Source: Desulfosarcina widdelii
GTDB lineage: Bacteria > Desulfobacterota > Desulfobacteria > Desulfobacterales > Desulfosarcinaceae
NCBI RefSeq assembly: GCF_009688965.1
Contig: NZ_AP021875.1
Location: forward strand, 4,030,001-4,094,000
Direction: 5' to 3'
Length of the DNA stretch: 64,000 nucleotides
The notes under the pieces were generated by a model. It ran no database searches and had not been told where the DNA came from. It saw nothing but the letters and a program-made list of their open reading frames with translations. This document shows, piece after piece, positions 25,681 to 34,373 of the stretch (position 1 is the stretch's first letter; every line of letters starts with the position of its first letter). Both the position numbers and the translations under genes were made by a program.

Positions 25681-26691
25681 TCACGCTCGCTTTCGGTGGG
25701 CGGAAGAATTCATTCTGTGGACGTTGTGCTCGATGAAATCGATCACCTTCTGTTCGAGACGGTCGTTGTTGAGCTGGTTGATCCGGGGGATGCCGCCGGG
25801 GCTGACGCAGTTGATCTCCACCAGTTTGCCGGCAATCAGGTCGATGCCCACGAAATAGAGTCCGTCGGCGATCAGCTTCTCCTTGATAATCTCGCAGATC
25901 CGCCTCTCCCGCGCTGTCACCTGATGGGGGAAAACCGTTCCGCCGGCATGCACATTGGTGCGGAAATCGCCTTTCTTCGGCTTGCGGCGCATGGCGCCGA
26001 TGATCTCGCCGTTGAGCAGCAAAATGCGGATGTCGCCATCCTGCTTCACGCTTTTCATGTATTCCTGCACCATGATGGGTTCCCGCCGGGCATAGGTTTC
26101 GTAGGCGCGGACATAATAGTTGATCAACGAGTTCAAATTCTCCCGGTCGCGGGTACTCACCTTGATCACGCCCTCGCCGCCGAACCGCTGCAATGGCTTG
26201 ACCACCATGGCGCCGCCGAAATCGTCGATGATTTTTCGCAGACGGGAAGGATCCCTGGAAACATGGGTTTCGGGTATGATTTCCGGAAAATTGAGGATGT
26301 AGAGTTTGCTGTTGCCCAAGATCTGTCCGGTGGTGCTGTTGAGGATGAAGACATGATTGTTGACCGTTTGCAGAAACTCCATGGTCTGGTAGTTCAGTGG
26401 CGGATTGCTGCGCAGAAACAGGGCATCCATTTCCGTAATGGTCTCGAAGACCAGATGTTCCTGCTTGGTGCAGCGGATGATCGCCTGCCAGTAAGCCGCC
26501 ATGTTCAGGCCCTGCTGCACGGTGATGTTGCGCATCCGGGCCACGACCTGACCGCCGCGGATATAGACATCGTGGGGTTCCAGAAAATAGACCGTGTGGC
26601 CACGCTCGTTGCACTCGTACATCAGGTGGCTGGTGGTTTCGGTTTCCGGTTGGATGTTTTCCAGCGGATCCATTAAAAAGGCGATTTTCAT
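25681..26691 (-). CDS. gshB: Glutathione synthetase-like ATP-grasp ligase
   Basis: This 336-residue protein follows the prokaryotic GshB layout. The N-terminus (IAFLMDPLENIQPETETTS) and the segment YIRGGQVVARMRNITVQQ match the glutathione synthetase N-domain. The ATP-grasp core includes VVKPLQRFGGEGV, the GGTVFPHQVTARE segment and FVGIDLIAGKLVEINCVSPGG. The known reaction is ligation of glycine to gamma-glutamylcysteine using ATP. No gshA is in the window. The gene heads the peptide-transporter operon with only 2 bases before the binding-protein gene, so it may join a different amino acid or act on an imported peptide. AAAGGAA lies 10 bases before the ATG. Confidence 0.85.
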   Translation of the reverse strand: MKIAFLMDPLENIQPETETTSHLMYECNERGHTVYFLEPHDVYIRGGQVVARMRNITVQQGLNMAAYWQAIIRCTKQEHLVFETITEMDALFLRSNPPLNYQTMEFLQTVNNHVFILNSTTGQILGNSKLYILNFPEIIPETHVSRDPSRLRKIIDDFGGAMVVKPLQRFGGEGVIKVSTRDRENLNSLINYYVRAYETYARREPIMVQEYMKSVKQDGDIRILLLNGEIIGAMRRKPKKGDFRTNVHAGGTVFPHQVTARERRICEIIKEKLIADGLYFVGIDLIAGKLVEINCVSPGGIPRINQLNNDRLEQKVIDFIEHNVHRMNSSAHRKRA

Positions 26692-26832
26692 GACCCAAGC
26701 ATTCCTTTTTGCAAGTCTGTAATGCAACGCGTACGAATTCTATATCGATTCGGCTCGGTCGGCAACCTTTGAAAAATCTTTTACACAATTTACGTCCTGG
26801 ATTCATTTCCAACAATTTGAATTTGAAGGCCA

Positions 26833-26862
26833 TTGACAAGTCCAACTGGAATCGGTTCTATG
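26833..26862 (+). promoter_or_regulatory. Candidate promoter for the GNAT/ATP-grasp/PP-loop operon
   Basis: A perfect TTGACA (26833-26838) is followed after 18 bases by TCTATG, which is a poor -10. It lies in the 255-base divergent region between gshB and the GNAT gene. Weak evidence from one element only. Confidence 0.3.
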
Positions 26863-26946
26863 CCGGTTCTTGTCAGCCGACCGTTGAATAAGGTACATAG
26901 AGCCGCAAACGTCATTGTACAAAACCGTGTAGCAAATTGGAGCCCC

Positions 26947-28185
26947 ATGACCGAATGCCCCTCACCGTCAATGCTGCTGCTGCATCCACCGTCTCCGGCA
27001 GATTTCCCGCATCCGCCGGACACCCTGTCCGGGTTGACGGCATTCCTGTCCGCAGTCGTTTCAAGCCCTTACGACGAATCGGCGATCTTCGGAAACGGTG
27101 CCGTGCAGGCCGGAGCAATGCTAACCCTCATGGAGCGGGCTGCCGCCGATCATGGCACCGCCCATTGCTTCTGGCGGCGGGGATTGCCTCCACCGACCCT
27201 CAGGGGCCTCATGGACGCACTATCCGACCGGCCGACCCGACTGAAACTGTCGCTGGCCTGCAATATCGGCGACACACCGGACGGGGCGCTTCCATGCCCG
27301 GCCGGGAAGGGGTCCATCGTTCAGATTCTATGGTCCGCAACGGACTGGATTCCGGGCCTCGGATTTTTCAAAACGGTTTCCAAGGCCGGCATCTGGAACC
27401 ATCTGCTTCTGGATGGTCCGGCGGCAGTCGCGGCCAACCGAGACGCCGTCGCCCGGCAGCCCAACATCGTTCACAGCTGGGAGGCGACCGACGGTGATGG
27501 CCGAAAATCCAATACCGACGACGGGTACGGGAAACTGCCGGCCCTGCCCGGCCGGCCCCTGCGGCAAATTGTAGATGACCCGGTCCATCGATTCGTGCTG
27601 ATCGACCGGTTCGGTAAAAACTGGCTGCTGCGATCGCGGGCAGACAAGCAGAATGATCATATCGTGACACTGGGCGAGACCATGACCTACCGTTTTTGCC
27701 CGCCGGATCAACTGCCGGACGGCCGCCTGGACGATATCTGTGCCATGGTGGCAGCGGGCGGCACCGTGGCCGCTACCCATGTGCGGGCCAACCTGGAGCG
27801 GGCCTTTCTGATCGCCTATGTCCTGGAAAACGGGATCGTCGTGGCCAACTCCAGCCTGAAGAACCCACGACCGCAGTACATCGATTCCGTCCGCCAGCGG
27901 TCGGGATTGGATTTGACCGGCTTTTTCGAACGGGGCTACACCTCGGTGCGCCCCGAATACCGGGGCCTGGGCATCGGTACCCGCCTGCTGGAAGGGCTCA
28001 CTGCCCGGGCCGGCGATCGCAAGATTTTCTCGGTGATCGCCGAGGACAACGAGGCCACCAAAATCATTGCCCGCCGCAACCGTACCCGTCAGGTGGCCAC
28101 CTATACCAGCGAAAAAGCCGGCAAGCCGGTAGGCATCTGGATGCCGGAATGGATGATCGACGACCATGAAAAAAAACGATCCTGA
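26947..28185 (+). CDS. GNAT-family acyltransferase with unassigned N-terminal half
   Basis: The product is about 412 residues. The C-terminal half (about 260-410) has the GNAT acyl-CoA site: RGYTSVRPEYRGLGIGTRLLEGL matches the motif A pattern R/Q-x-x-G-x-G. FSVIAEDNEATKIIARRN gives the later motif B helix. The N-terminal half, about 250 residues, contains GSIVQILWSATDWIPGLGFF and is not recognised. GNAT enzymes move an acyl group from acyl-CoA to an amine. It is the first gene of a three-gene operon with two ATP-dependent enzymes, which suggests N-acylation of the product or substrate of the ATP-grasp ligase. An earlier in-frame ATG at 26833 is considered less likely. Confidence 0.75.
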   Translation: MTECPSPSMLLLHPPSPADFPHPPDTLSGLTAFLSAVVSSPYDESAIFGNGAVQAGAMLTLMERAAADHGTAHCFWRRGLPPPTLRGLMDALSDRPTRLKLSLACNIGDTPDGALPCPAGKGSIVQILWSATDWIPGLGFFKTVSKAGIWNHLLLDGPAAVAANRDAVARQPNIVHSWEATDGDGRKSNTDDGYGKLPALPGRPLRQIVDDPVHRFVLIDRFGKNWLLRSRADKQNDHIVTLGETMTYRFCPPDQLPDGRLDDICAMVAAGGTVAATHVRANLERAFLIAYVLENGIVVANSSLKNPRPQYIDSVRQRSGLDLTGFFERGYTSVRPEYRGLGIGTRLLEGLTARAGDRKIFSVIAEDNEATKIIARRNRTRQVATYTSEKAGKPVGIWMPEWMIDDHEKKRS

Positions 28186-28186
28186 C

Positions 28187-29086
28187 ATGAACCTTCGCAT
28201 CGGTATCATTACGGTCCGGGATGACAGCTACCATCCCAACCGCCGTCTGCTGGAAGCAGCGCGACAGGCCGGTTGCCAGGGGGTGCTGATCCATCCGTAT
28301 CGGCTTTGGCCGGCGACCGTGGGCGGTAAATTGGGATTGACCGGCGAACACGCGGAAAACCCGCCCCGTGTAGTACTACCCAGGCAGGGTGCCGAAATCG
28401 GGGATACCTGTCTGGCATTGATCCACCACTTTGAGCAGATGGGCATTGCCCTGGTCAACGACCTTGCCTCCGTTACGATAGCGCGCAACAAATTTCTCAC
28501 CCAGCAGGTGCTCACCGCCGCGGGATTGCCCTGCCCTGACACCGTTTTTGTCAACGAGGCATCCGGATTCTCGCCGGCCGTGGATCGCCTGGGCGGCTAT
28601 CCGGTGGTGGCCAAGCCGGTCAATGCCCGCCAGGGAGAAGGCGTGATGCGCATCGAGGACGCCGACGATGCCCGACGCCGCGTGCTGGCCGCATTGGATC
28701 GCCTGCGCGGCGTGATGGTTCAGCGCTACATCGCTTTGGACGGACGCCGCGACATCCGCGTTCTGGTGATCGGCGGGGAAGCGATCAGTGCGGCCAGCCT
28801 GATCCCGCGGCAGGGAGACTTCCGGGCCAATTTTCATCTGGGCGGCGATATCCGATCCATCGATCTTCCGGCAGACCTGGCCGAACTGGCAACGGCCGCG
28901 GCAGCAGCCGTGGGCTGCGATGTGGCCGGCGTGGACCTGATGGTGGAAAAAAACGGCCGCCCGCTGATTGGTGAAGTCAACTACTCGCCGGGATTCAGGG
29001 GCATGGAGGCGGCCAGCGGTCTGGACGTCGCCGGCCGCATCGTCCGCCTGGCCATCGACCGTTACCGGGAGAAGAGAATACAATGA
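28187..29086 (+). CDS. RimK-like ATP-grasp amino-acid/peptide ligase
   Basis: This protein of about 299 residues (306 if the start at 28166 is used) joins a carboxylate to an amine through an acyl-phosphate. ATP-grasp signs in order are NKFLTQQVLTAAGLPCPDTV, PVVAKPVNARQGEGVM (lysine and glycine-rich loop), VMVQRYI, DIRVLVIGGE, and the metal-binding end VAGVDLMVEKNGRPLIGEVNYSPGF. RimK-family enzymes add Glu or related residues to proteins or build small peptides; the substrate here is unknown. The TGA of the GNAT gene is followed by one base and this ATG. Its stop overlaps the next start by 4 bases, so the three genes form one coupled operon. Confidence 0.85.
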   Translation: MNLRIGIITVRDDSYHPNRRLLEAARQAGCQGVLIHPYRLWPATVGGKLGLTGEHAENPPRVVLPRQGAEIGDTCLALIHHFEQMGIALVNDLASVTIARNKFLTQQVLTAAGLPCPDTVFVNEASGFSPAVDRLGGYPVVAKPVNARQGEGVMRIEDADDARRRVLAALDRLRGVMVQRYIALDGRRDIRVLVIGGEAISAASLIPRQGDFRANFHLGGDIRSIDLPADLAELATAAAAAVGCDVAGVDLMVEKNGRPLIGEVNYSPGFRGMEAASGLDVAGRIVRLAIDRYREKRIQ

Positions 29087-30213
29087 AACTGTCCGACCTT
29101 CACGTGCGAAAAAACGGCGATCTGGCCCGTGTCGTGGCCACGGTCCATTTCGAAGAGAAAAACGAGCCGGCAAGAGAGATCTTCATCGAAACCGAGGCCA
29201 CCTTTGCCGACGACCTGGCGGCCCATCCCCATGCCTTTACCGTGGGTTGTCTCATACCGGCCCTATACTTCGGCGAACGGCGCCTTATTCTTGAAGAGGC
29301 CATCTGCCCCCGCCTGAAGGAAGGCCTGGAAACGGTCATGGCCATCATGCACCATTGGACCGCCGGTGCCTTTCGACCCCTGACCCTCGAAGCACCGCTG
29401 TTGAAAAACGTCCTTTATGCCGACAGAACCCGCCGCGCGGCGATTTTCCTCTCCGGCGGCATGGATTCGCTGGCCGCTCTCAAACTTCTCAAGGACAATT
29501 ACGCGCCCTCACACCCCGCGTATCCCAACGATGCATTGCTGGTCCATGGCTTCGACATCGGCGGGGTCTTCGAACGGGGGGCCAAATACCATGTATTCGA
29601 ACGCGCCAAGGCCGCCATGGCGCCCGTAGCCGCGGACGCGGGCCTGACCTTGGTTCCCGTCTACACCAACATTCGCCATCTTTGCGACGATCGCGATCTG
29701 TGGCTCAACCAGTTCTTCGGCGCCGTGCTGGCCGCCGTGGCCCACGCCCTGGCGCCCCGCATCGACCTGGCCTGGCTGGCCTCCTCCTACGACATCCCCC
29801 ACCTGCACCCCTGCGGGTCCCACCCCCTGCTGGACCCGGAATACGGCAGCCACGATCTCACCATCCGTCACCGGGATGCAGGCCTGTCGCGGATGGAAAA
29901 GCTCAGGATCGTCGCCGGATGGGAAACCGCCTTCCAGAATTTCCGGGTCTGCCTGGCCAATGTGCCAGACAAACTCAACTGCGGCCGCTGCGAGAAGTGC
30001 GTGCGCACCATGTTGGAATTGGAGGCCCTGGGACTGCTGGACAAGACCCGCGCTTTCGCCGACGATGCCGTGGATCCGGCCTGGCTGGATGCCTTCCGCA
30101 TCACTATCCGCGTCCGCGAACCGTTTTACGAGGAACTCATCGCCCCCCTGCGCCGCCGCGGCAGAAACGATCTGGCCGAAAAAATCGAAAAGAAGCTGAC
30201 CGAGCGAGACTGA
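29083..30213 (+). CDS. PP-loop ATPase (SGGMDS) with C-terminal Cys cluster, novel family member
   Basis: This 376-residue protein carries the N-type ATP pyrophosphatase motif AIFLSGGMDSLAALKLL at about residues 120-136. A metal or zinc site CGRCEKCVRTM lies near residue 303, as in QueC and related PP-loop enzymes. Such enzymes adenylate a carboxylate or an amide, giving nitriles, amides or thiolated products. The N-terminal 110 residues are not assigned. Context (GNAT plus ATP-grasp ligase) suggests that it activates the carboxylate of a small peptide or amino acid, which is inference. ATGA overlap with the ATP-grasp gene shows coupled expression. Confidence 0.75.
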   Translation: MKLSDLHVRKNGDLARVVATVHFEEKNEPAREIFIETEATFADDLAAHPHAFTVGCLIPALYFGERRLILEEAICPRLKEGLETVMAIMHHWTAGAFRPLTLEAPLLKNVLYADRTRRAAIFLSGGMDSLAALKLLKDNYAPSHPAYPNDALLVHGFDIGGVFERGAKYHVFERAKAAMAPVAADAGLTLVPVYTNIRHLCDDRDLWLNQFFGAVLAAVAHALAPRIDLAWLASSYDIPHLHPCGSHPLLDPEYGSHDLTIRHRDAGLSRMEKLRIVAGWETAFQNFRVCLANVPDKLNCGRCEKCVRTMLELEALGLLDKTRAFADDAVDPAWLDAFRITIRVREPFYEELIAPLRRRGRNDLAEKIEKKLTERD

Positions 30214-30217
30214 TTTG

Positions 30218-30300
30218 ACCCCAACGTTGCATAACAACATGCGGAAATTATTGTTACCGTTTGAAAATCTGAATCGCTCCAGCTTTTGCAACGTTGGGGT
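30218..30300. repeat. Inverted-repeat element, ACCCCAACGTTGCA family, copy 1
   Basis: Exact 14-base arms (ACCCCAACGTTGCA at 30218-30231; its complement at 30287-30300) lie between the stops of two convergent genes. The right half, read in reverse, continues into AAAGCTGGAGCGATTCAGA, which is shared with the element at 56436. It could double as a bidirectional terminator, although there is no clear T-run. Confidence 0.7.
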
Positions 30301-30304
30301 TGAC

Positions 30305-31489
30305 TCAGCCGATGTCCTCCGGTCCCGGTTTTTCTCCACCGCTTAAATCGGCCAGAATGGTGGCCAGCAGGAGCGTGCGCTGCGACAGGCTCTCCTTGAG
30401 CATGTATTCCTCCGGGCTGTGATCCCCGGCGCCGATGGGCCCCAGGCCGTCGAGCACCGGTGTGCCCGTTTGGGCGATGAAATTGGCGTCCGACACGCCG
30501 GATCGAAATTCCGGACGGATGGCAATCCCAAGTCGGTCGGCAATGCGATCGACGCGGTCGTAAAGCGCCTGATTGGCCTCGCTGCCGGGCATGGGAGGCC
30601 TACCGGAAACAATCTCCAGTTCGGCGGCGGCGCCCGGCACCATGATCTGTGCACAAATCTGTGACAGCTTGGTTTTCAGCCGATCTTCGTCTTCAGGCTG
30701 GACAAAACGGAAATCCAGAAGGGCTTCGGCCCGTTCGGCAACGGTGTTGGGGCCGATGCCGCCGGTTACCGTGCCCGCATTGGCCAGAATCCCGGCGGAA
30801 AAATCGTTGAGGGCCTCGATGGCCAGGATTTTATGGGCCATCTCCACGATGGCACTGGTTTTGTCCGGGCCTGCAAAAGCGGCGTGGCCCGCCCTTCCGG
30901 CAACGGTGAGCCTGGCCGAAAGGTTGCCTTTCCGGCCGGTGACGACTTCTCCGTTGAGCCCGCCGCCTTCCAGGACAAAGGCACAGACACTTTTTTCGGC
31001 TTCCCGGCGGATCAACGCCTTGGACTGTTTGGAGCCGATTTCCTCATCGCTGTTCAATACGAAAGATAAAGGCAGGCGTTGCAACAGGTTGGCCTCGGAC
31101 AGTGCTTTGAGGGCGAATATCCCGGCAACCAGCCCCCCTTTCATGTCGATGACGCCGGGCCCATACGCCCGGTCGGCATCTTCGCGATAGTTCCGAAAAT
31201 CCGTATCTGCAGGGAATACGGTATCCATGTGGCCGACCAGAAGCACCTGGCCGGTTTCCGTGGGCGGGCAGGGGGTGCGAAAAACCAGCGGGTTGCCCAC
31301 CGGCTTGATTTCGATGACGTCCAGCGTGAGATCGCAGTCCGCCAGGGCGTTGGCGATGACGCGGCCGACCGCGTCCACGCCGGGCTTGTTATGGCTGCCG
31401 CTGTTGATGCAGACCAATTGCCGCAGCAGGTCGAACATCTGGGAGCGGTGTGTGCCCAGGTAGGTCCGCAACCATTCGTCCATGGCCAT
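30305..31489 (-). CDS. M20-family metallopeptidase, carboxypeptidase G2-like
   Basis: The product is 394 residues. Zinc ligands and catalytic residues are visible: VGHMDTVFP (His, Asp), GPGVIDMKGG (bridging Asp), LNSDEEIGS (Glu-Glu pair), and a late DHSPEEYM (His). The dimerisation domain lies between (about 180-290). This family releases C-terminal Glu from folate or peptides, or splits other amides. ATG 31489 is used; the TTG at 31528 is an alternative. The gene follows lpdA by 42 bases but borders the peptide/amide gene block on its other side (convergent), so it may act on that product. This link is inference. Confidence 0.85.
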   Translation of the reverse strand: MAMDEWLRTYLGTHRSQMFDLLRQLVCINSGSHNKPGVDAVGRVIANALADCDLTLDVIEIKPVGNPLVFRTPCPPTETGQVLLVGHMDTVFPADTDFRNYREDADRAYGPGVIDMKGGLVAGIFALKALSEANLLQRLPLSFVLNSDEEIGSKQSKALIRREAEKSVCAFVLEGGGLNGEVVTGRKGNLSARLTVAGRAGHAAFAGPDKTSAIVEMAHKILAIEALNDFSAGILANAGTVTGGIGPNTVAERAEALLDFRFVQPEDEDRLKTKLSQICAQIMVPGAAAELEIVSGRPPMPGSEANQALYDRVDRIADRLGIAIRPEFRSGVSDANFIAQTGTPVLDGLGPIGAGDHSPEEYMLKESLSQRTLLLATILADLSGGEKPGPEDIG

Positions 31490-31531
31490 TTCAGCGTCCC
31501 GATAGCAGTGTGGTGATTCGATCCTCAATCG

Positions 31532-32944
31532 TCAGGATGCATAAATCGAGCACTTGCGCACATTCATGGCCGCCTCCATCAGGGCCTCGGCAAAGGTCGG
31601 ATGGCCGTGGATGGTGCGCGAGATGTCTTCGCTGCTGGCGCCGAACTCCAGGGCCAGCACGCACTCGGCGATCATGTCGGCTGCCCGGGGACCGATGATG
31701 TGGACTCCTAAAATGCGGTCGGTCTTGCCGTGGGAGATCAGCTTGACGAAGCCGTCGGTTTCGCCCATGCAGCGCGCCCGGCCGGCCCCGGAAAAGGGGA
31801 AGCTGCCCACGCAGTAGGGGATTTCGCGTTCGCGCACCTGCTCTTCGGTCAGGCCTACGCTGGCCACCTCGGGCCAGGTGTAGACCACCGCCGGAATGGT
31901 GTCGTAGTTGACCTCGCCGGCGCGGCCGGCCATGCACTCCACGGCGGCGGTCCCTTCGGCCGAAGCCTTGTGGGCCAGCATGGGGCCGGGCACCAGGTCG
32001 CCGATGGCGTAGATGCCGTCCACGCTGGTGCGGTAGGTTTCGTCCACCAGAATCTGGCCGGTTTTGGGATCGGTCTCCACACCCAGTTCTTCGAGGCCCA
32101 GACCGCGAGTCAGGGGGCGCCGGCCAATGGAGACCAGCAGCCGGTCGAAGCTCATCTCCTCAGTGTTGTCGCCACTTTCCAGCACGGTCCGTACCTTGCC
32201 GCGGGCCACCGTGGCCTTGGCCACCTTGGTGTTGAGCTTGAACGCAAGGCCCTGGCGTTTGAGGATGCGGTCCAGGGTGCGGCCCACCTGTCCGTCCAGG
32301 GTTGTGGCAATCTTGGGCAGCATTTCGATGACGGTCACCTTGCTGCCCAGGCGGTTCCACACCGACCCCAGTTCCAGGCCGATGTAACCGCCGCCGACGA
32401 TGCCCAGGTGCTTGGGCACGGTATCGAAGGAGAGCGCTTCGGTGGAGCTGACGATGTGCTTGCCATCGAATTCCAGCCCCTTGACCTCGATGGGCGCTGA
32501 ACCGGTGGCCAGCAGAATGTTTTTGGCCGCCAGGGTGGTCTTTTTCTTCTTGCCCGTGTCGACCTCGATCGTTCCCGGGGCGTTGATTGTAGCCGTGCCC
32601 TGCACGATCTCGATGTTGTTGCCCTCCAGCAGCTTGCGCACATTTTCGGTCAGCTCTTCGACGACCTTGTCCTTACGGGCCAGCATGGCCGCCAGGTCCA
32701 GGGAAACCTTGCCGGTCTTGATGCCGTATTCGGCAAAGCGCTCCCTGGCCAGGTGGTAGTACTCGGAGGAGTCCAGCAGGGCCTTGCTGGGGATGCAGCC
32801 CACGTTGAGGCAGACGCCGCCCAGGCGCGCATTTTTCTCCACCACGGCGGTCTTCAGGCCGAGCTGGGAGGCGCGGACAGCCGCCACGTATCCGCCGGGT
32901 CCGGAACCGATGATCACCAGGTCGAACTGTGCTTGCTGTGCCAT
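31532..32944 (-). CDS. lpdA: Dihydrolipoyl dehydrogenase (E3)
   Basis: This 470-residue flavoprotein re-oxidises dihydrolipoamide with NAD. FAD motif is IIGSGPGGYVAAVRA; the redox-active disulfide is CLNVGC in GGVCLNVGCIPSKALL; the NAD motif is GIVGGGYIGLELG. The C-terminal His-Glu pair is in HGHPTFAEALMEA. It is the third gene of the 2-oxoglutarate dehydrogenase operon, 2 bases after odhB, so it most likely serves that complex. It ends with a unique C-terminal ASIYAS-like tail rather than an extra domain. Confidence 0.95.
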   Translation of the reverse strand: MAQQAQFDLVIIGSGPGGYVAAVRASQLGLKTAVVEKNARLGGVCLNVGCIPSKALLDSSEYYHLARERFAEYGIKTGKVSLDLAAMLARKDKVVEELTENVRKLLEGNNIEIVQGTATINAPGTIEVDTGKKKKTTLAAKNILLATGSAPIEVKGLEFDGKHIVSSTEALSFDTVPKHLGIVGGGYIGLELGSVWNRLGSKVTVIEMLPKIATTLDGQVGRTLDRILKRQGLAFKLNTKVAKATVARGKVRTVLESGDNTEEMSFDRLLVSIGRRPLTRGLGLEELGVETDPKTGQILVDETYRTSVDGIYAIGDLVPGPMLAHKASAEGTAAVECMAGRAGEVNYDTIPAVVYTWPEVASVGLTEEQVREREIPYCVGSFPFSGAGRARCMGETDGFVKLISHGKTDRILGVHIIGPRAADMIAECVLALEFGASSEDISRTIHGHPTFAEALMEAAMNVRKCSIYAS

Positions 32945-32946
32945 CC

Positions 32947-34203
32947 TTACACCTCCAATGTCATGCGTTCCGGGTTTTCGACGAACTCCTTGACCCGCTT
33001 GAGAAAAGTTACCGCCCCCTTGCCGTCCACGATGCGGTGGTCGTAGCTCAAGGCCACGTACATCATGGGCCGGATAACGATCTCGTCGTCGACCACCACC
33101 GGTCGCTTTTCGATCTTGTGCATGCCCAGGATGCCGCTTTGAGGCATGTTGAGAATGGGCGTGGAGAGCAGACTGCCATAAACGCCGCCGTTGCTCACCG
33201 TAAAGGTGCCGCCCTCCAGGTCGGCCAGTTCCAGGCGGTTCTCCTTGATTTTGGTCACGTAATCCACGATGGCCTTCTCCACCCCGGCGAAGCTCAGGCG
33301 CTCGGCGTGGCGGATCACCGGCACCACCAGGCCGCGCTCGGTGCCCACGGCCACACCGATGTGCTGGTAGTTGTGGTAGATGATGTCATTGCCGTCGATA
33401 AAGGCGTTGATCTCGGGCACTTCCTTGAGGGCTTCCACGCAGGCCTTGACGAAGAAGGACATGAAGCCCAGGTTGATTCCGTGGCGCTTGCTGAAGGCCT
33501 CCTTGTACTGCGAACGGATCTCCATGGACCGGGCCATGTCGATCTCGTTGAAGGTGGTCAGCATGGCCGTATTCTGCTTGGACTCCAGCAGCCGTTCGGC
33601 GATGCGTTTGCGGATGGGCGTCATGGGCTTGCGCTCTTCCATGGCAGCAGGCGGCATGTCACCGACCGCAGTCGGCATTGCCGGATCCTCTTCGGGGATG
33701 CCCGCCGGGGCGTTTTCCAGGTAGAGCAGTACATCCCCTTTGCTGATGCGCCCACCGGGACCGGTTCCTTTGATTTTGGAGACATCCAGATGTTTCTCGG
33801 CAATCAGTCGGCGCACGGAAGGCGCCAGGGGAATCCCGTCGGCAGGCGTCGATGGAGCGGATGGCTTTGGGGGCGCCGCCGGGGCAGGCGTTTTCTCCGG
33901 TTGAGCGGGCTTTTCGGCGGGCGGCTCGGCTTCGGCTTCCGGTTTTTTCTCCGGCACCGCGGATGCATCCACCGGCTCCAGGGAGCCCACCACCGTTCCG
34001 ATGGCCACGGTCTCGCCGGCCTGTACACCAATTTTCAGGACGCCGTCCGCCTCGGCCACCACCTCCAAGGTGACCTTGTCCGTTTCGATGACAAACAGGG
34101 GCTCGTCCTTGCGGACGGTATCGCCGTCCTGCTTGAACCATTCGGCCAGGACCGCCTCCTGAACCGACTCGCCGACGCTGGGAATCTTGATTTCGATGGC
34201 CAT
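32947..34203 (-). CDS. odhB: Dihydrolipoyllysine succinyltransferase (E2 of 2-oxoglutarate dehydrogenase)
   Basis: The product is 418 residues. The lipoyl domain has its lysine in FVIETDKVTLEVV at about residue 43. A Pro/Ala-rich linker and a peripheral-subunit-binding domain (APSVRRLIAEKHLDVSKIKG) follow. The catalytic domain carries the His and Asp in YDHRIVDGKGA. Its partner E1 is a 2-oxoglutarate rather than a pyruvate E1, so succinyl transfer is the expected reaction. The ATG follows the odhA stop after a 225-base gap that contains a GA-rich repeat and a REP-like palindrome. Confidence 0.93.
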   Translation of the reverse strand: MAIEIKIPSVGESVQEAVLAEWFKQDGDTVRKDEPLFVIETDKVTLEVVAEADGVLKIGVQAGETVAIGTVVGSLEPVDASAVPEKKPEAEAEPPAEKPAQPEKTPAPAAPPKPSAPSTPADGIPLAPSVRRLIAEKHLDVSKIKGTGPGGRISKGDVLLYLENAPAGIPEEDPAMPTAVGDMPPAAMEERKPMTPIRKRIAERLLESKQNTAMLTTFNEIDMARSMEIRSQYKEAFSKRHGINLGFMSFFVKACVEALKEVPEINAFIDGNDIIYHNYQHIGVAVGTERGLVVPVIRHAERLSFAGVEKAIVDYVTKIKENRLELADLEGGTFTVSNGGVYGSLLSTPILNMPQSGILGMHKIEKRPVVVDDEIVIRPMMYVALSYDHRIVDGKGAVTFLKRVKEFVENPERMTLEV

Positions 34204-34300
34204 GCGGGCTCCTTGATATTAGGTGTTTAGGTTGAAGGCTGAAGGGGTTTAGGTTATTGCATCGATACCGCTGGCTGACTTTATCGGGTTCGTAGAAACC

Positions 34301-34323
34301 GCATCGCGGCTGAAAGCCGCTCC
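34301..34323. repeat. REP-like palindrome, GCGGCTGGAAGCCGCTCC family, copy 1
   Basis: ATCGCGGCTGAAAGCCGCTC: stem GCGGCT/AGCCGC with a short loop, in the odhA-odhB gap. It is one base off from the copies at 53868, 54747 and 59247. Confidence 0.6.
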
Positions 34324-34373
34324 ATCAATCCCCCAATTCCTCAATACCAGAATTTCTCAATTACAACGCACAT

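Noticed and set aside
23963..26845. A 960-codon open frame on the minus strand
   Set aside because: Only the part from 25678 to 23963 is the peptide-binding lipoprotein; the upstream part runs out of frame through the gshB-like gene.
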